Below are positions 1-10,864 of a stretch of 64,000 nucleotides of DNA, in pieces. The position numbers and the translations under genes were made by a program. Positions within the stretch are counted from its first letter, which is position 1; each line of letters begins with the position of its first letter. The DNA is from Phascolarctos cinereus. Taxonomy: Eukaryota; Chordata; Mammalia; Diprotodontia; Phascolarctidae. The DNA lies in NCBI RefSeq assembly GCF_002099425.1, contig NW_018344125.1, positions 6,319,001-6,383,000 of the forward strand, written 5' to 3'. The notes under the pieces were generated by a model. That model did not search any database and was not told where the DNA came from. It saw only the letters and a list, made by a program, of their open reading frames with translations.

Positions 1-470
1 TGATGCTCAGCAGCTGTGGAGCAGGGGTAGGGGAGGCAGGTGGTGGGGGCTGCTCTGGGTGGAGGATTAGCAGTGCAGGAACAGGAGAATGTCAAGGAGA
101 TTCTAGGGCAGTGGTTCATGAATCACCAAAGCAACAGACCATGAGGTAGGTCAGCACTGGGTATGGGGGCAAGCGAAACCAGAATATTGTGGAGAGAGGG
201 ATCACAGGGGAGGCTCTGAGACTGGAGGGCAAAGAATAGGTTTGGTGTGATCAGGGGGAATAGGAGAAGTGGAAGGCCAGGAGGTTGGAGGAAGAGTATT
301 TTTGAGTTGAGGGTTCTAGGGGTGGTACAGTTTTGAAAGCTTGTGAGGTCTTTGGAATGACCATGCTGGTGTATGATTGAAGTGAGGTGAGGAAGGAGGG
401 AAGGGAATAAGCATTGATTATGCACTTACTCTGTACCAGCTGCTTTCTAATTATTATCTAATTTGATTGG
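1..470. other. Purine-rich non-coding stretch, nothing recognised
   Basis: Purine-rich sequence continuing after the SINE at 702-965. No gene, splice-flanked exon or named repeat could be supported; an old, unrecognised LINE remnant is possible. Confidence 0.4.
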
Positions 471-483
471 AGAAGGAGGTGGA

Positions 484-618
484 GAGGCAGCTAGGTGGTG
501 CAGTGGATAGAGCACCAGCCCTGGATTCAGAAGGACTTGAGTTCAAATCCTGCCTCAGACACATAACACTTACTAGCTGTGTGACCTTGGGGAAGCCACT
601 TAACCCTATTGCCTAGCC

Positions 619-691
<73 letters not shown>
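484..691 (+). mobile_element. SINE-A with (GA)n tail
   Basis: The SINE-A head GGCAGCTAGGTGGTGCAG and body are near consensus; the tail has become a (GA)n tract from about 621. Target duplications AGAAGGAGGT lie at 471-480 and 692-701. Confidence 0.92.

Positions 692-694
<3 letters not shown>
621..694 (+). repeat. (GA)n microsatellite
   Basis: About 74 bases of uninterrupted GA dinucleotide grown in the SINE-A tail. Confidence 0.97.
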
Positions 695-697
<3 letters not shown>

Positions 698-974
698 AGG
701 TAGAAGAATTGAATGAGGTTGTTGGAGGCTGTTCATACAAATGATGGGGCTGTGAAGGGTAAGGTGATAGCAGGGATAGGATAGAAAGGAAGACCATGTT
801 CTAAGTTGTAAGTCTCCTGCCTGCCCCCACCAACTCCTTGGTCTTCTCTTTGCTTAACTATGCTTCTTTGTTATAAGGTGGGGTTCAGTTGAGGGGAATG
901 TTTGGGAAATGTTGTGTTCTTTTAAAAATATTGATAACGATAATATAATAAAATAGTGAAATATTTATTAATTT

Positions 975-2080
975 TTTAAAGACCCCTGGGAGAGTCACCC
1001 ACCATCTCTCCAAGCACCCCATTTCACTTTTGGATAACTCCAATGGAATAACTTGAATCATCTATGCATCTGATTCTCAGATCTGTTTGTCCAGTCCCCA
1101 TGATCTTCCACTCTATCATTGCCAACTGCCTATTCGACATCTTGAACTGGATTACTGCAGACATCTTAAACTCAACATGTCCAAAAGGAACCTATTATCT
1201 TCCCTACTTAAACCCTTCCCCTCTTCCTAACTTCCCTGTTGCTGCCGAGGGCACCACTATCCTCCTACTCACTCAGGCTCACAACCTAAGTGTCATCCTC
1301 GACTCCTAAACCCTCTCTCATCCCCGACATCCAATCTGTTGTTGACTTGTCATTTCTACCTTTACAGCACCTCTCCTCTATGCCCCCTTCTCTCCTCTGA
1401 CACTGCCACCATCCTGGTGCAAATCCTTAGCTCACACCTAGACTATTTTAATAACCTTCTGGTTGGCCTCCCTACCTCTCTCTACACCAGTCCATCTTCC
1501 ACTCAGTTGCCAGACCAATCTTCCTAAACCACAGGTCTGACCATGTCACCATCCCCTATTCAATAAACTCCAGCAACTCCCTATTGCCTCCAAAATCAGA
1601 TAGAAAATCTTCCGTTTGGCTTTGAAAGCCCTTCATAATCCAGTCCCTTCCTATGCTTCCAGTCTTCTTAGGATTTACTTGTCTCAAGTACTCTGTGGTC
1701 CAGTGCACTGGCTTCCTGACTGTTCCTCAAACATGACTCCCAATCTCTTGACTCCAGGCATTTTCACTGGCTGTCTCCCATGCCTGGAATACTCTCCTTC
1801 CTCTTCTCTGCCTCCTGGCTTCCCCAACTTCCTTCAAAGTCTCAAAGTCCCACCTTCTACAAAAAGACTTTCCCTGTCCTCCTTAATCTTAGTGCCTTCT
1901 CTTGGAGTTTATTTCCAATTTATCCCGTATCTATCTTGCTTCTACATGTGTTTGCATAATGTCTCCCTCATTAGACTGTGAGCTTCTTGAGAGCAGGGCC
2001 TATTTTTTTTTTGCCTTTCTTTGTATCCCTAGTGCTTAGTACATAGTAGGAGCTTAATACATGCTTGTTAATTGTTGACT
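975..2080 (+). mobile_element. L2 LINE, 3' part of ORF2 and 3'UTR
   Basis: Frames read L2 reverse-transcriptase/C-terminal pieces such as SIIANCLFDILNW, AHNLSVILDS and LVQILSSHLDYFNNLL, broken by stops and frame shifts. The end is the classic L2 3'UTR (TTAGACTGTGAGCTTCTTGA, then CTTAGTACATAGTAGGAGCT). It is 5'-truncated and old. Confidence 0.88.
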
Positions 2081-2082
2081 AA

Positions 2083-2725
2083 TTGTTAGGAAGTTTTTTT
2101 CCTGACATCAAGCCTAGATTTGCCTCTCTGCAATTTCTAGTTATTGTTCTTATGCTCTTTGGGGACAGCTGGGACAAATTTAATATATTCAAATACTTGA
2201 AGCCAGCTGTCATGTCCCCTCTAAGTCTCCTCTTTTCTAGATCAAATAGCTCCAGTTCTTCACCTGCTCCTCCTATCACATGACCCCAAGTCCTTCACTA
2301 CCCTCCTCTGGACACTGTCGAGCTCTTCAATGCTCTCCTCAACTGTAGTGCCCAGGACAGCACAATACTCCTGATGTGGGTTACCCAGGGTATTGTGGGA
2401 GCATCCCTTTTTTATTCTTCGATGCTATGCTATGGCTCACTTCATGCAGCCTAACATTTACTTAGCTTTCTTGGCTGTAATGTCACACTACTGGCTCAAA
2501 CAGATCTTGCAATGAGTCCATTAAAACCCTCCAATTTTTTCAGATGCACTGATATCTAACCATGCCTCTTCCATACTCTACTTGGGGCACTGGTGTTTTG
2601 AAGCTAAGTACAAAACTTTTCATTTATCCTTTAAAATTTCATCTTATTAGATTCAGTCCCATGCTCTAGTCTGTCCAAGCTCCTTGCCTGCTGTCATCTG
2701 GTTTGTTAGTACTGGTAGTGTGGAT
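2083..2725 (-). mobile_element. L3/CR1 LINE, 3' end
   Basis: The minus strand encodes ELFDLEKRRLRGDMTAGFKY, the conserved C-terminal segment of CR1/L3 ORF2. The plus strand shows the reverse of the usual 3' sequence (CCCTCCTCTGGACACTGTCG). The copy is diverged and 5'-truncated. Confidence 0.82.
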
Positions 2726-2796
2726 ACTTTTTTTGTTGACTGAAGTGCTCTACAGAGCAGTCATCAACAGAGATTTGCTTTTCTAATTCCAGCCAT

Positions 2797-3035
2797 ATGG
2801 GCAGTTAGGTGGCCAAGTGGATGGAGTGCTGGACTTGAAGTCAGGAAGACCTGAGTTCTAATCCTACCCAAGGCACTTGCTAGCTATGACTGAGAAAATG
2901 ACTTTGGGCAAATCATTTTCCCTCTCTTAGTACCAGCTTCCTCATCTGTAAAATGTGAACAAATAGCACCTATTGTGGGAATCAAATAAGATAAGATATG
3001 TACAATCCAAAGACATGTAATGTAATTAACATAAT
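2797..3035 (+). mobile_element. SINE-B (CORE-SINE)
   Basis: A tRNA-like head is followed by the MIR-type core CTCATCTGTAAAATGTGAAC and a GATAAGATATGTA 3' part. Old copy. Confidence 0.75.
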
Positions 3036-3061
3036 TAAAGATATGATATGTAAAATCTCCC

Positions 3062-3245
3062 ATAATCCTAGGTCCAGGGCTAGAAGGGACCACAGAGACC
3101 ATCCAGTCCCATCTCACTTTATCAAGGAGGAAACTGAGGTCAAGAGAGGAGAAATAATTGGCCTGAGGTCCTACAGAGAGTAAATATAGGTAGTATTAGA
3201 ACTGAAGTCTAGGACTCCAAATCCATTGCTCTTACCAGGATACCA
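3062..3245 (-). mobile_element. SINE-C, minus strand
   Basis: It reads GGCTAGAAGGGACCACAGAG, then GAGGAAACTGAGGTCAAGAG and an inverted tRNA head, the usual reverse pattern of SINE-C. Confidence 0.8.
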
Positions 3246-3349
3246 TGAGGTGTGATCATCAGACCATCTCCCTTTCATTACAGCAAACCCAACAGCATGA
3301 TCTTAAATTCTGGGCTCCTAAGTAAAACATATAGAAAGAACCTCTTTTT

Positions 3350-3685
3350 TTCATGAGGCAGCTATGACATATAGTGGAGAAAGTGCTTCCTACCTTCTTA
3401 GCTATGGGACCCTGGATAAGTCCCTTAACTTTTCTGAGCCTCACTTTCCTTATTTGTAGAACAAGATGGGACAGGACTATAATTTTATTGGTCCAGGGAC
3501 TTCCTGATGAGAAAGCTTCTATCCTTTTCCCTTTTTTTTTTTTGTGGGGGAGAAAGAGACAATTGGGGTTAAGTGACTTGCCCAGGGTCACATAGCTAGT
3601 AAGTATCTGAGGCTAGATTTGAACTCAGGTCCTCCTGAGTCCAGGGCCAGTCCTCTATCCACTGTGCCACCTAGCTGCCTCTTTT
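3350..3685 (+). mobile_element. SINE-D interrupted by a minus-strand SINE-A
   Basis: SINE-D runs from about 3350 to 3525, ending in the TTGGTCCAGGGACTTCCTGA-type tail. A near-consensus SINE-A in reverse orientation (3531-3681) abuts it. Confidence 0.75.
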
Positions 3686-3699
3686 TTCTTTCTTTCTTT

Positions 3700-3990
3700 T
3701 TTCCCCCTTTTCCTTAACATTTTAATGAGTTTCCTGGGGACACTAAGAGGGTAAATGACTTGCCCAGGGTCACACACTGTTATTTTTCAGAAGTAAAACT
3801 TGAACCCAGGTCTTCCTGACTCTCTGTCTACAATGCCATTCTGCCTTCTTTTACCTTCATCTGTAAAATAGAGATTATAACAGAACCGACCTCACAGGAT
3901 TGTTGTTGTGATCAAGTGCGATAATATTAGCATGTAAACCACTTTGCAAACCTTAGAGAGCTCTATAAATGTTATTTTGATGTTAAATTT
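3700..3990. mobile_element. SINE fragments (minus head, plus MIR 3' part)
   Basis: 3720-3850 is a reverse SINE (GACTTGCCCAGGGTCACAC). 3853-3985 is a forward MIR-type 3' part (CACAGGATTGTTGTTGTGAT). The intervening boundary is unclear. Confidence 0.65.
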
Positions 3991-4084
3991 CAGATGAGTA
4001 AGATCTCCCCTAGAGAATGAGTATCAATGGAAGGGCCTCTTGGATAGTACTTATGAGAATAAAATGCCTTTCATAGAAACAGGA

Positions 4085-4395
4085 TCACTGAATCTCAGCC
4101 TAGGAAAGGACCTGAAAAGCCATCTAGTTGAAACTACATTTGTCCCATAGCAGGCTCCCAAATGTGGTACATCTTTCCTTTTTTCTTTTTTTCTAATTTT
4201 TTTGTGGTACATCTTTTCTGGCTAGAGAAGGTAGGGTAGCACCATGGAATCTATTCTAGTCTTAGTGTTCCCCTGTCTGATCCTCAGTTGTCTCATCTAA
4301 AAAATGAGGACAATGATATGGATACTCCTTTACCTCCTGGGGTGGTTGTAGGGGGAAGATCTTTGAAAACCATAAAGTGTTATAGAGATGGGACA
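4085..4395. mobile_element. Old MIR-type fragments
   Basis: 4085-4125 resembles a reverse SINE-C end. 4225-4395 resembles a forward MIR core with CTCATCTAAAAAATGAGGAC. Both are strongly diverged. Confidence 0.5.
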
Positions 4396-4432
4396 GACTT
4401 TTCCTGGGCTACCAACTTCTTGAAAAAGACCA

Positions 4433-4591
4433 ATTGGGGCAGCTAGGTGTCACAGTGGATAGAGCACTGGCCCTGGAGTCAGGAGGACCTAAGTTCAAAT
4501 CTAGCCTCATACACATAACGTTTACTAGCTGTGTGACCCTGGGCAAGTCACTTGACCCCATCGCCTAGCAAAAAACAAACAAACAAAAACA
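4433..4591 (+). mobile_element. SINE-A
   Basis: Near-consensus SINE-A with an A-rich tail (AAACAAACAAACAAAAAC). Target duplications AAAAAGACCA lie at 4423-4432 and 4592-4601. Confidence 0.93.
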
Positions 4592-4679
4592 AAAAAGACC
4601 AGTGATAGATTGAACTGTGGCCTGCCTTGGGTCATCTGATGTATATCTCCTAACTTCCCATGTACTTTATAAGCCTGCG

Positions 4680-5180
4680 TAATTTTTTTTAAAAAGTAAT
4701 ACAATATACAATGTATAATAATAAATAGACATGTATAACCCATATAAAATTGCTTACCATCTCAGGGAGGGAAAGATAAAATTTGGAACTCAAAGCTTAA
4801 AAACTCAATGTTAAAAATTTTACATGTAATTGGGGAAAAATAAAATATGATTTAAAATAAAAATAACATCTTTTAATAACAACATTCACAACAAACCTGA
4901 ATGTCACGCAGTCATCATGTCCAAGTTTGGTCCAGAAGAAAGGATGAAAAATCATACCTTCCCCCCACCCCACCGCCCTTAAAGAGATGGGGGACTATGG
5001 AGGTGTAACATTGCATATACTGTCAGATTTCAGGTGATATGCTGGTCAGTCTTGCTGAATTGCTTTTCTTTTTCTCTCTTTTTTCTTTGTTACAGTGGAT
5101 GACTTGATGGGGAGGGGAAGAGGGCTATGTTAGAAAATAAATGTGCTATAAAAATAAAATATACCAATAAAATTTTTAAA
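4680..5180 (+). mobile_element. L1 3'UTR fragments
   Basis: 4690-4860 has the marsupial L1 3' end (TTGCTTACCATCTCAGGGAG and AATTTGGAACTCAAAGC). 4866-5175 has the other L1 3' block seen again at 31830-31980 (GCTGAATTGC, TTTGTTACAGTGGATGACT). Both lack coding sequence. Confidence 0.7.
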
Positions 5181-5645
5181 GGTGAAAATAAAAACAAAAA
5201 GAAAAATGACTCTTTTTTGAATTGATTATGCACTTGACAAATATCAACAAACATCACCATCTCCATATATAAATGAACAGAAGAGGATTGGGTATGAAGT
5301 TGTGAATCTTCATTAAATAGAGCTTATATGTATTGTAAAGCATATATTAAATTAACACAGTAGTGTCCACACTACCTGGCTTGCACTATGTCTCCTTCTG
5401 AACTTCTTTAACATTAAAATCTTTTCATTGTTTTCTTCTTTGTATGTTGGCATCACTATCACTTTCTCCTCTACTTCCCCAATAACTTCTACTTCACTCC
5501 CCTAAATTAAAGCTCTCCATTGTAATAAGTAAGTCAGATTTACACACTGGCCATGTCTGAAAGTAAGTTGGGTCAGGCCTGGCTGGTAATAGGTATTGGC
5601 CAGCTGCCTATCTTGTGGGCCTCCAGGTTAAGTTTGCTGGAGGCA
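5180..5645. other. AT-rich non-coding stretch, probable LINE remnant
   Basis: No gene. Parts resemble the AT-rich antisense L1 fragments at 33355 and 39855 but are too diverged to assign. Confidence 0.4.
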
Positions 5646-6152
5646 AGTGGTAGGAGCTAGGTGGCGCTTCAATGGATAGCGTGCTAGGCCTGAAGGCAGG
5701 AAGACCTGAGTTCAAATGTGGCCTCAGACACTAGCTGTGTAACCCTGGGCAAGTCACTTTACCTCTGTCTGGTTCAGTTTTCTCATCTATAAAATGAGGA
5801 TAATAATAGCACCTACTTCCCCAAGCAGCTAGGTGGTGCTGCAGTGCATTAGAGTGCTGGGCTTGGAGTCAGAAAGACCCAAGTTCAAATGTGGCCTTGG
5901 GTACTAGCTGTGTGACCTTGGGCAAGTCACTTCACCCTATTTGCCTCAGTTTCCTCATCTGTAAAATGAGCTGGAAAAAGAAATAGCAAACCATTTCAGA
6001 ATCTCTGCTAAGAAAACCCCAAATGGGCTCACAGTCAGACACAACTGAAAAACAAACCTGCCAGTGTTGTTGTGAGGATCAAATGAGATAGTAATTGTAA
6101 AGTACTTAGAACTGTGCCTGGCACACAGTAGGTGCTTAATAAATGCTTGTTC
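5646..6152 (+). mobile_element. SINE-B split by a SINE-E insertion
   Basis: SINE-B head and core at 5646-5820 resume at 6059 with GTTGTTGTGAGGATCAAATG and end CAATAAATG-like. Between them, 5821-6058 is a complete SINE-E. Confidence 0.85.
5821..6058 (+). mobile_element. SINE-E with RTE/BovB-like tail
   Basis: tRNA head and CORE are followed by GCAAACCATTTCAGAATCTC, AAGAAAACCCCAAATGGG and CAGTCAGACACAACTGAAAA. This 3' part resembles the cattle Bov-tA/BovB 3' end, so mobilisation by an RTE-type LINE is inferred. Confidence 0.83.
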
Positions 6153-6204
6153 CTTTCCTGGTAAGAAATTATAGTGCTCTGCTGAGAGAAATTAGGCTCT
6201 AGTC

Positions 6205-6395
6205 TCAATTTGGTAATAGATGGAGTTCAAGGAGCCGGGAAGACTTGGGTTTGAGTCTTAACCTCTGATATTCCAGGTGAGTCACTTCTCCATTCTCTAG
6301 ATAAGTGGCAGAGAAGGTGCTGACCTGCACTGGTAGAGAGCTTCTGCACCTGGGAGTTCTATAAACCAGTGAAATCACAGTTTCTACTTCCATGC
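6205..6395 (+). mobile_element. SINE-D
   Basis: The SINE-D 3' part is clear: GAAGGTGCTGACCTGCACTG then AAACCAGTGAAATCACAG. Confidence 0.8.
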
Positions 6396-6399
6396 AGAT

Positions 6400-7250
6400 T
6401 TTCTGCCCTTTAATCCCTAAATAGCTCCCTCCACCACTCAGTCCAGGGAATTGGGCAAATGCCCAGGCTGGGCTTTGTAGGGAAGCCTGGCTAATCCAGC
6501 TGTAAGCAGGCTTTGAGGCTGGGGCTGGGGCCAGAAGTGTAGGAGTTGTCTTCACAAGCACTTGAGGTTGATAGGTATACATTAATGAGTCCCTCTACTT
6601 TCAGCCATATTCCCTTTTTCCCACCTTCTGATGAGTCTCAAGGCTGCCCTGGATGTTCATTTTAGCTTGATTGAGCCTACATCCAAACGTCTGGAAGGGC
6701 TAAGGTGTTGTTGGTGATTCCCCAACACCCACGATGGACAGTGGGACTGTTATACTTTTGGGGCCTCTGCTTTTCTCCAAAAGAGTGAAAAAAAGAGCTT
6801 CTGCTGTGTTGTTCCCAGCTCTCCCCTCCAGGCTGGGCTCATAAACAGCTTTGGGGTGCCCAAAGGAATACTAATCTGGAAGGACTGTCCCATGCTTTTC
6901 TATTTGCTCTCCCTCTTACCTACTCTGGCTACCACCTTCTGTAAGAAGATTTGGCCTTAAGAGGACTCTTAGCCAAGGTTACATAGCTCCTCATAGGCTG
7001 AGCCAGGCCTAGATGCTACTGGGCCCAGCGTTCATTCCTCTAGTACACAGAGAAGCTCAATTCTTCCAGTTTTCTATTTAGATTCTGATTTCCAGCCCTG
7101 TAATGATTTGTGTTTGCTTCCTCTGAACCTTCTCTGGCCTTTTTCCACATTTATCTGAACATGCAGAAGCCAGAATTTGATAAGCTGGAAGTGAGGCAGG
7201 GGAAGGGGGGGCCTGCTTCCACAATCATGCTTCTAATGCTGCCATGGACC
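6400..7250. other. Repeat-poor intronic sequence
   Basis: About 850 bases with no clear repeat and no plausible coding exon. 7090-7190 may be an old LINE scrap. It lies within RNF128 intron 1. Confidence 0.45.
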
Positions 7251-7254
7251 TACT

Positions 7255-7415
7255 GATGCACTGGAATATTCAAGTCTCAAACTGAGCAATGTGACCCTTG
7301 ATAAGTCACTCTCAGGGCACCCAGGCAACCCTCTAACCCTATAGGCTGCAGAGGAGATGCTGAGGTGAAATGGTAGAAGGAGCTTCCCTCTATGCCAATG
7401 AAAACACAAGTCTAA
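7255..7415 (+). mobile_element. SINE-D
   Basis: Reads CACCCAGGCAACCCTCTAAC then GCCAATGAAAACACAAGTCT, a diverged SINE-D body and end. Confidence 0.72.
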
Positions 7416-7435
7416 TTCCCTAGACTTAGGCCCCT

Positions 7436-7500
7436 CTTATATATATAGTATATAACATTATATATAAAACAATATAATTTCCAATACCAATAAAATCCTA
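7436..7500. repeat. AT-rich low-complexity tract
   Basis: Alternating TATATA-like sequence, no further structure. Confidence 0.7.
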
Positions 7501-7534
7501 AGTGCAGCCCCTAACCCTATCTCTATACACAAAT

Positions 7535-7990
7535 ACACACATACCCTCATTTCCTTCTGTGAATGACAGTATCCCTTGCTCATGCTGATGGCTATGCCTG
7601 AAATGTTCTTTTTACACACTTATACTTGCTAAAATCCTACTGATCTTGGAAGTCAAAATGTTATAAAAATGAATGTTGAAAACTATCTGTATATGTAATT
7701 GGAAAGAATAAAATACTATTTACAAAATAAATCAAATCCTACTGATCCTTCAAGGCTCACAGCACAGGTGGTTCCCTTCTGCATGACACCTTCCTCTCCC
7801 TTCCCTTCTTCCCCCCAGAAGTGAGCTTTTCTTCCCCTGAGCTCTACATACATCTCATTCCTACCCCTCAAGTTCATGGCCATCCTATTTGCATCACTGT
7901 TACCTGTGCCCGTGTGACACCTCCTTAGGAGAGTGGGAGCAGCCTGTAAACCCAGCTAACTACCAATATCATCTCAAGTTTCCTAAGGAA
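7535..7990 (+). mobile_element. L2 3' region interrupted by an L1 tail
   Basis: L2 3' sequence (GAAATGTTCTT...AAATCCTACTGATC, then CTTCAAGGCTCACAGCACAG) is split by an 88-base L1 fragment. Confidence 0.75.
7646..7733 (+). mobile_element. 88-base 5'-truncated L1 with target duplication
   Basis: Contains only the L1 3' tail (AAAATGAATGTTGAAAACTA and an AATAAA-rich end). Perfect 14-base duplications AAATCCTACTGATC lie at 7632-7645 and 7734-7747. Confidence 0.88.
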
Positions 7991-8026
7991 TATCTCACTG
8001 CACCCTACAGTTTCCTTTCAAAAGTA

Positions 8027-8173
8027 TTTTTTTTTTTTGGCTAGGCAATGGGGTTAAGTGACTTGCCCAGGGTCACACAGCTGGTAAGTGGTATGTGTCT
8101 GAGGTCAGATTTGAACTCAGGTCCTCCTGAATCCAGGTCTGTTGCTCTATCCACTGCGCCACCTAGCTGCCCC
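8027..8173 (-). mobile_element. SINE-A, minus strand
   Basis: Near-consensus reverse SINE-A with poly(T) at the left. Duplications TCAAAAGTA at 8018-8026 and 8174-8182. Confidence 0.93.
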
Positions 8174-8184
8174 TCAAAAGTACT

Positions 8185-8560
8185 TTCAACCATTTCCATC
8201 TTGATTCGAGGCTGCCTTACCAAGCATCTCCTATACTCGATGCTGTATTTTCTACTGGAGATACCTAAAAGACTAACAAATCCATCTGTGCCCAATTCAT
8301 TTGGTTAAGCAAATTGCTTTCACCTGAACTCCCCTTCACAGTCAACGTCAGGGACCCTAACAAAGAAATCGTTCAATTAATCATGACAACTTTGCTTCTA
8401 CTCCACATTTTAACAGGGAATGTGGAAGTTTAAGGTTACCGATTCTCCATGATAAATGACACAAGCCTCCACGCATGATTTAATGAATAAAATAAGTGAA
8501 GAGACCCAACTCAGACCGCTCTAAAAACCCAAGGAGAAGTCATGCATTTCTGTTTATCCA
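8185..8560. other. Non-coding stretch, nothing recognised
   Basis: No supported gene or repeat in this interval of the intron. Confidence 0.45.
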
Positions 8561-8569
8561 ATCTTTCAT

Positions 8570-8785
8570 AAACAGGTTGTTCTTAAGCTGTTTATTTACC
8601 AATTTCATCTGTCAAATGAGGGGATTGATCTAGCTGATCTCAGACCTTTCCAGCTCTGAGTCTCTGAGTCTACATGCATTCTTGGACAAACCCTAGGCTT
8701 CAATTTCCACATCTGTGAAAGGAGGGAGTTGGATTAGATGACCAATGAGGCCCCCTCCAGGTCTAGGACCTAATGATTTGATCTC
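8570..8785 (+). mobile_element. Two partial SINE-C copies in tandem
   Basis: 8570-8665 reads CATCTGTCAAATGAGGGGAT then CTTTCCAGCTCTGAGTCTC. 8675-8785 repeats the same part (GTTGGATTAGATGACCAATG, CCCCTCCAGGTCTAGGACC). Confidence 0.7.
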
Positions 8786-9014
8786 GAAGATTGGGCAATA
8801 GTTCTGCCTAGAAAATCTGGATTGGAGAGACTCCTTCAAACAAAGGAGGAAAACGTAGAATTTAATGCATTCATCACCATAATCATGACATTAAATAACA
8901 GCCCCTACAATAAATCTGAAAGGAATTGTGCATATTTTTCCAATCTAGGGATTAAATTACTGAATATTTAGTATTCAGTCCCTTCCTAATGACCCTCCTA
9001 GAAACAGGCATTCT

Positions 9015-9250
9015 AGACCACAGTGCTAGACAGGAAGACTTGAGTTTGAATCCTGCTTCAGAGCCTCCCTACAGCTGTGAAATCCTGGGAAAGTCACATT
9101 TCCCCTCTTAGGCCTCATCTGCAAAATGGGGATAATAATCACACCTACTTCCCAGGGTTGTTGTGAGGATCAAATGAGATAATATATGTAAAGTGCTTTG
9201 TAAGCCTCAAAGTGCTCAAAAAATGTTGCCCATTGCTATTATTTCCAACC
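9015..9250 (+). mobile_element. SINE-B
   Basis: Clear CORE and 3' part: CTCATCTGCAAAATGGGGAT, GGTTGTTGTGAGGATCAAAT, GTAAAGTGCTTTGTAAGCCT. Confidence 0.85.
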
Positions 9251-10145
9251 TTACTATTTCTGCCATTTAATCTGATCTGATATGATATACAACCGAAATA
9301 GTGAGACTAGGGAAACAAGGAAGAAGCCAAGATAGAACAAAATTTTATATCATTATCAGAATTCAAAAATCTCATTTATGTTCTTCTCACATGCAGCATT
9401 TTTCTTGGTTTTTAGAAAATCGTATTTGGATTTTATCACATATATTTGTCATCAAAATCCCACACTAATAAAAAAGAGATGGATGAAAGTTTTAGCGTGG
9501 GTTACAAGATAGCAATGGTCTAGATCCAAAGGAAGATTTTGACCCATTTGCAGAATCACCCTACCCCAACTTGTTATTTTCTTTGCTTCTAAAAGTTAGT
9601 TAATTTCACTAATCCACAGTATCTTCACTGGGGGAAATTTCAGGGAAAGAAGGAAGAGAAGGTGTAATTGACACCTATAGTGCTGGCTATCTCCTTCCTT
9701 CATTCTGACTCTATTGATCTAGAAATCTGGAACCTGTATGTAGTGTGTTGGGTTGAGAGTAATCAATGGTGAAGAAGAAAATCATACTGCTGCCTGCCAC
9801 TTTTTTTTTTTGACATGGTAGAAAATGGCAGTCTTGTTTTGTGATAGACTCATCTGTCAGTCAAGTTCGTGATCAAGTCTCCTTGTCCAAACTGGAGATG
9901 AATCTAACAGATTTTTTTTCTGGGCTTTTCTGAGCCACATACTTAAATATCTTTGCCAAACTTTCCCCCCACAGTTGACCTCTCCTTGTGTCCAGATTTA
10001 CTGCAAGTATCCTTTAAGAAATCTTTGAAATTAGGTAGTGGTCCTAACTGTAGGTTCCGAGGCAACTTTGAGAACAGGACTCTTAGCCTTATTTGTTTTT
10101 TGAAGCTCATAAAATGGAGTGGAGAGCTCAAATTTCAGTTCAATA
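9250..10145. other. Repeat-poor intronic block
   Basis: About 900 bases without recognisable repeats or coding exons. No RNF128 exon 2-like frame was found on the minus strand. Confidence 0.45.
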
Positions 10146-10149
10146 CAAT

Positions 10150-10290
10150 TTAATACAACCAGAGCTTTTAAAGCCCCTCCTCTGTTCTATGTACCATGCT
10201 TGGTACTGAGGACACAAAGTCAAAAATGAAAGAATCCCTACCTTCAGCAAGTTTATTTTCTACCATCTAGATACATAATGAGACCAGTAG
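10150..10290 (-). mobile_element. L2 3' end, minus strand
   Basis: Reads TGTACCATGCTTGGTACTGA then CCTTCAGCAAGTTTATTTTC, the reverse of the L2 3'UTR. Confidence 0.7.
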
Positions 10291-10449
10291 CCTTTGGTGT
10301 CTTCAAATTAAATATGAAGCCGGTAGGCACCTCAGAGCAGGAAGAAATGGACTCAGAGAGCTTTCATCCTAACCCAGAATGCCCTACCTTCCTTTTAGCC
10401 CTTCAGAAACAGAAAAATCATGAAATTTAAATAATATTTGTAAAGTAGA

Positions 10450-10855
10450 TCATAGCTCTACAGCCAGAAGGAATCTGAAAGGCCATCTAGTCTGACCCCC
10501 TCTTTTTACAGATGAGGAAACTGAGGCCCACAGAAGGGTAGTGACTTGCCCAAGATCACATAAAAGAGTAGTAATAATAATAATAGCTTGGCTCTACACA
10601 GCATGTTAGAGTTTGCAAAACACTTTACCTTTGTCATTTCATTTGATCTTCAAGATAACCCTGGGATCATAGGATCCCAGATTTCTAAGTAGGAGAGACT
10701 TTAGAGGGTATTGTGTCTAACACCCGCATTTTACAGATAAGGACACTGAGGCCCACAACGGTGAAGCACTTGCCCCTCGTCACACAAGTAGGAAGTGGCA
10801 GAGATGGGTTTGGAGCCCACTTCCTATTCAGTCATTTTTCCATTGTACCCTGCTG
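10450..10855 (-). mobile_element. SINE-C / SINE-B / SINE-C cluster, minus strand
   Basis: 10450-10565 SINE-C (GAAAGGCCATCTAGTCTGAC, GATGAGGAAACTGAGGCCC); 10570-10662 reverse MIR 3' part (TTGCAAAACACTTTACC); 10663-10855 second SINE-C (AGGACACTGAGGCCCACAAC). Confidence 0.78.
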
Positions 10856-10864
10856 TCTCCTTGT

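Noticed and set aside
485-560. tRNA-like box A/B sequences in SINE heads as tRNA genes
   Set aside because: They are tRNA-derived SINE promoters; no intact cloverleaf with matching acceptor stem was seen.
527-797. Ser-Leu repeat open frames on the minus strand
   Set aside because: Produced by the (GA)n microsatellite and SINE-A.
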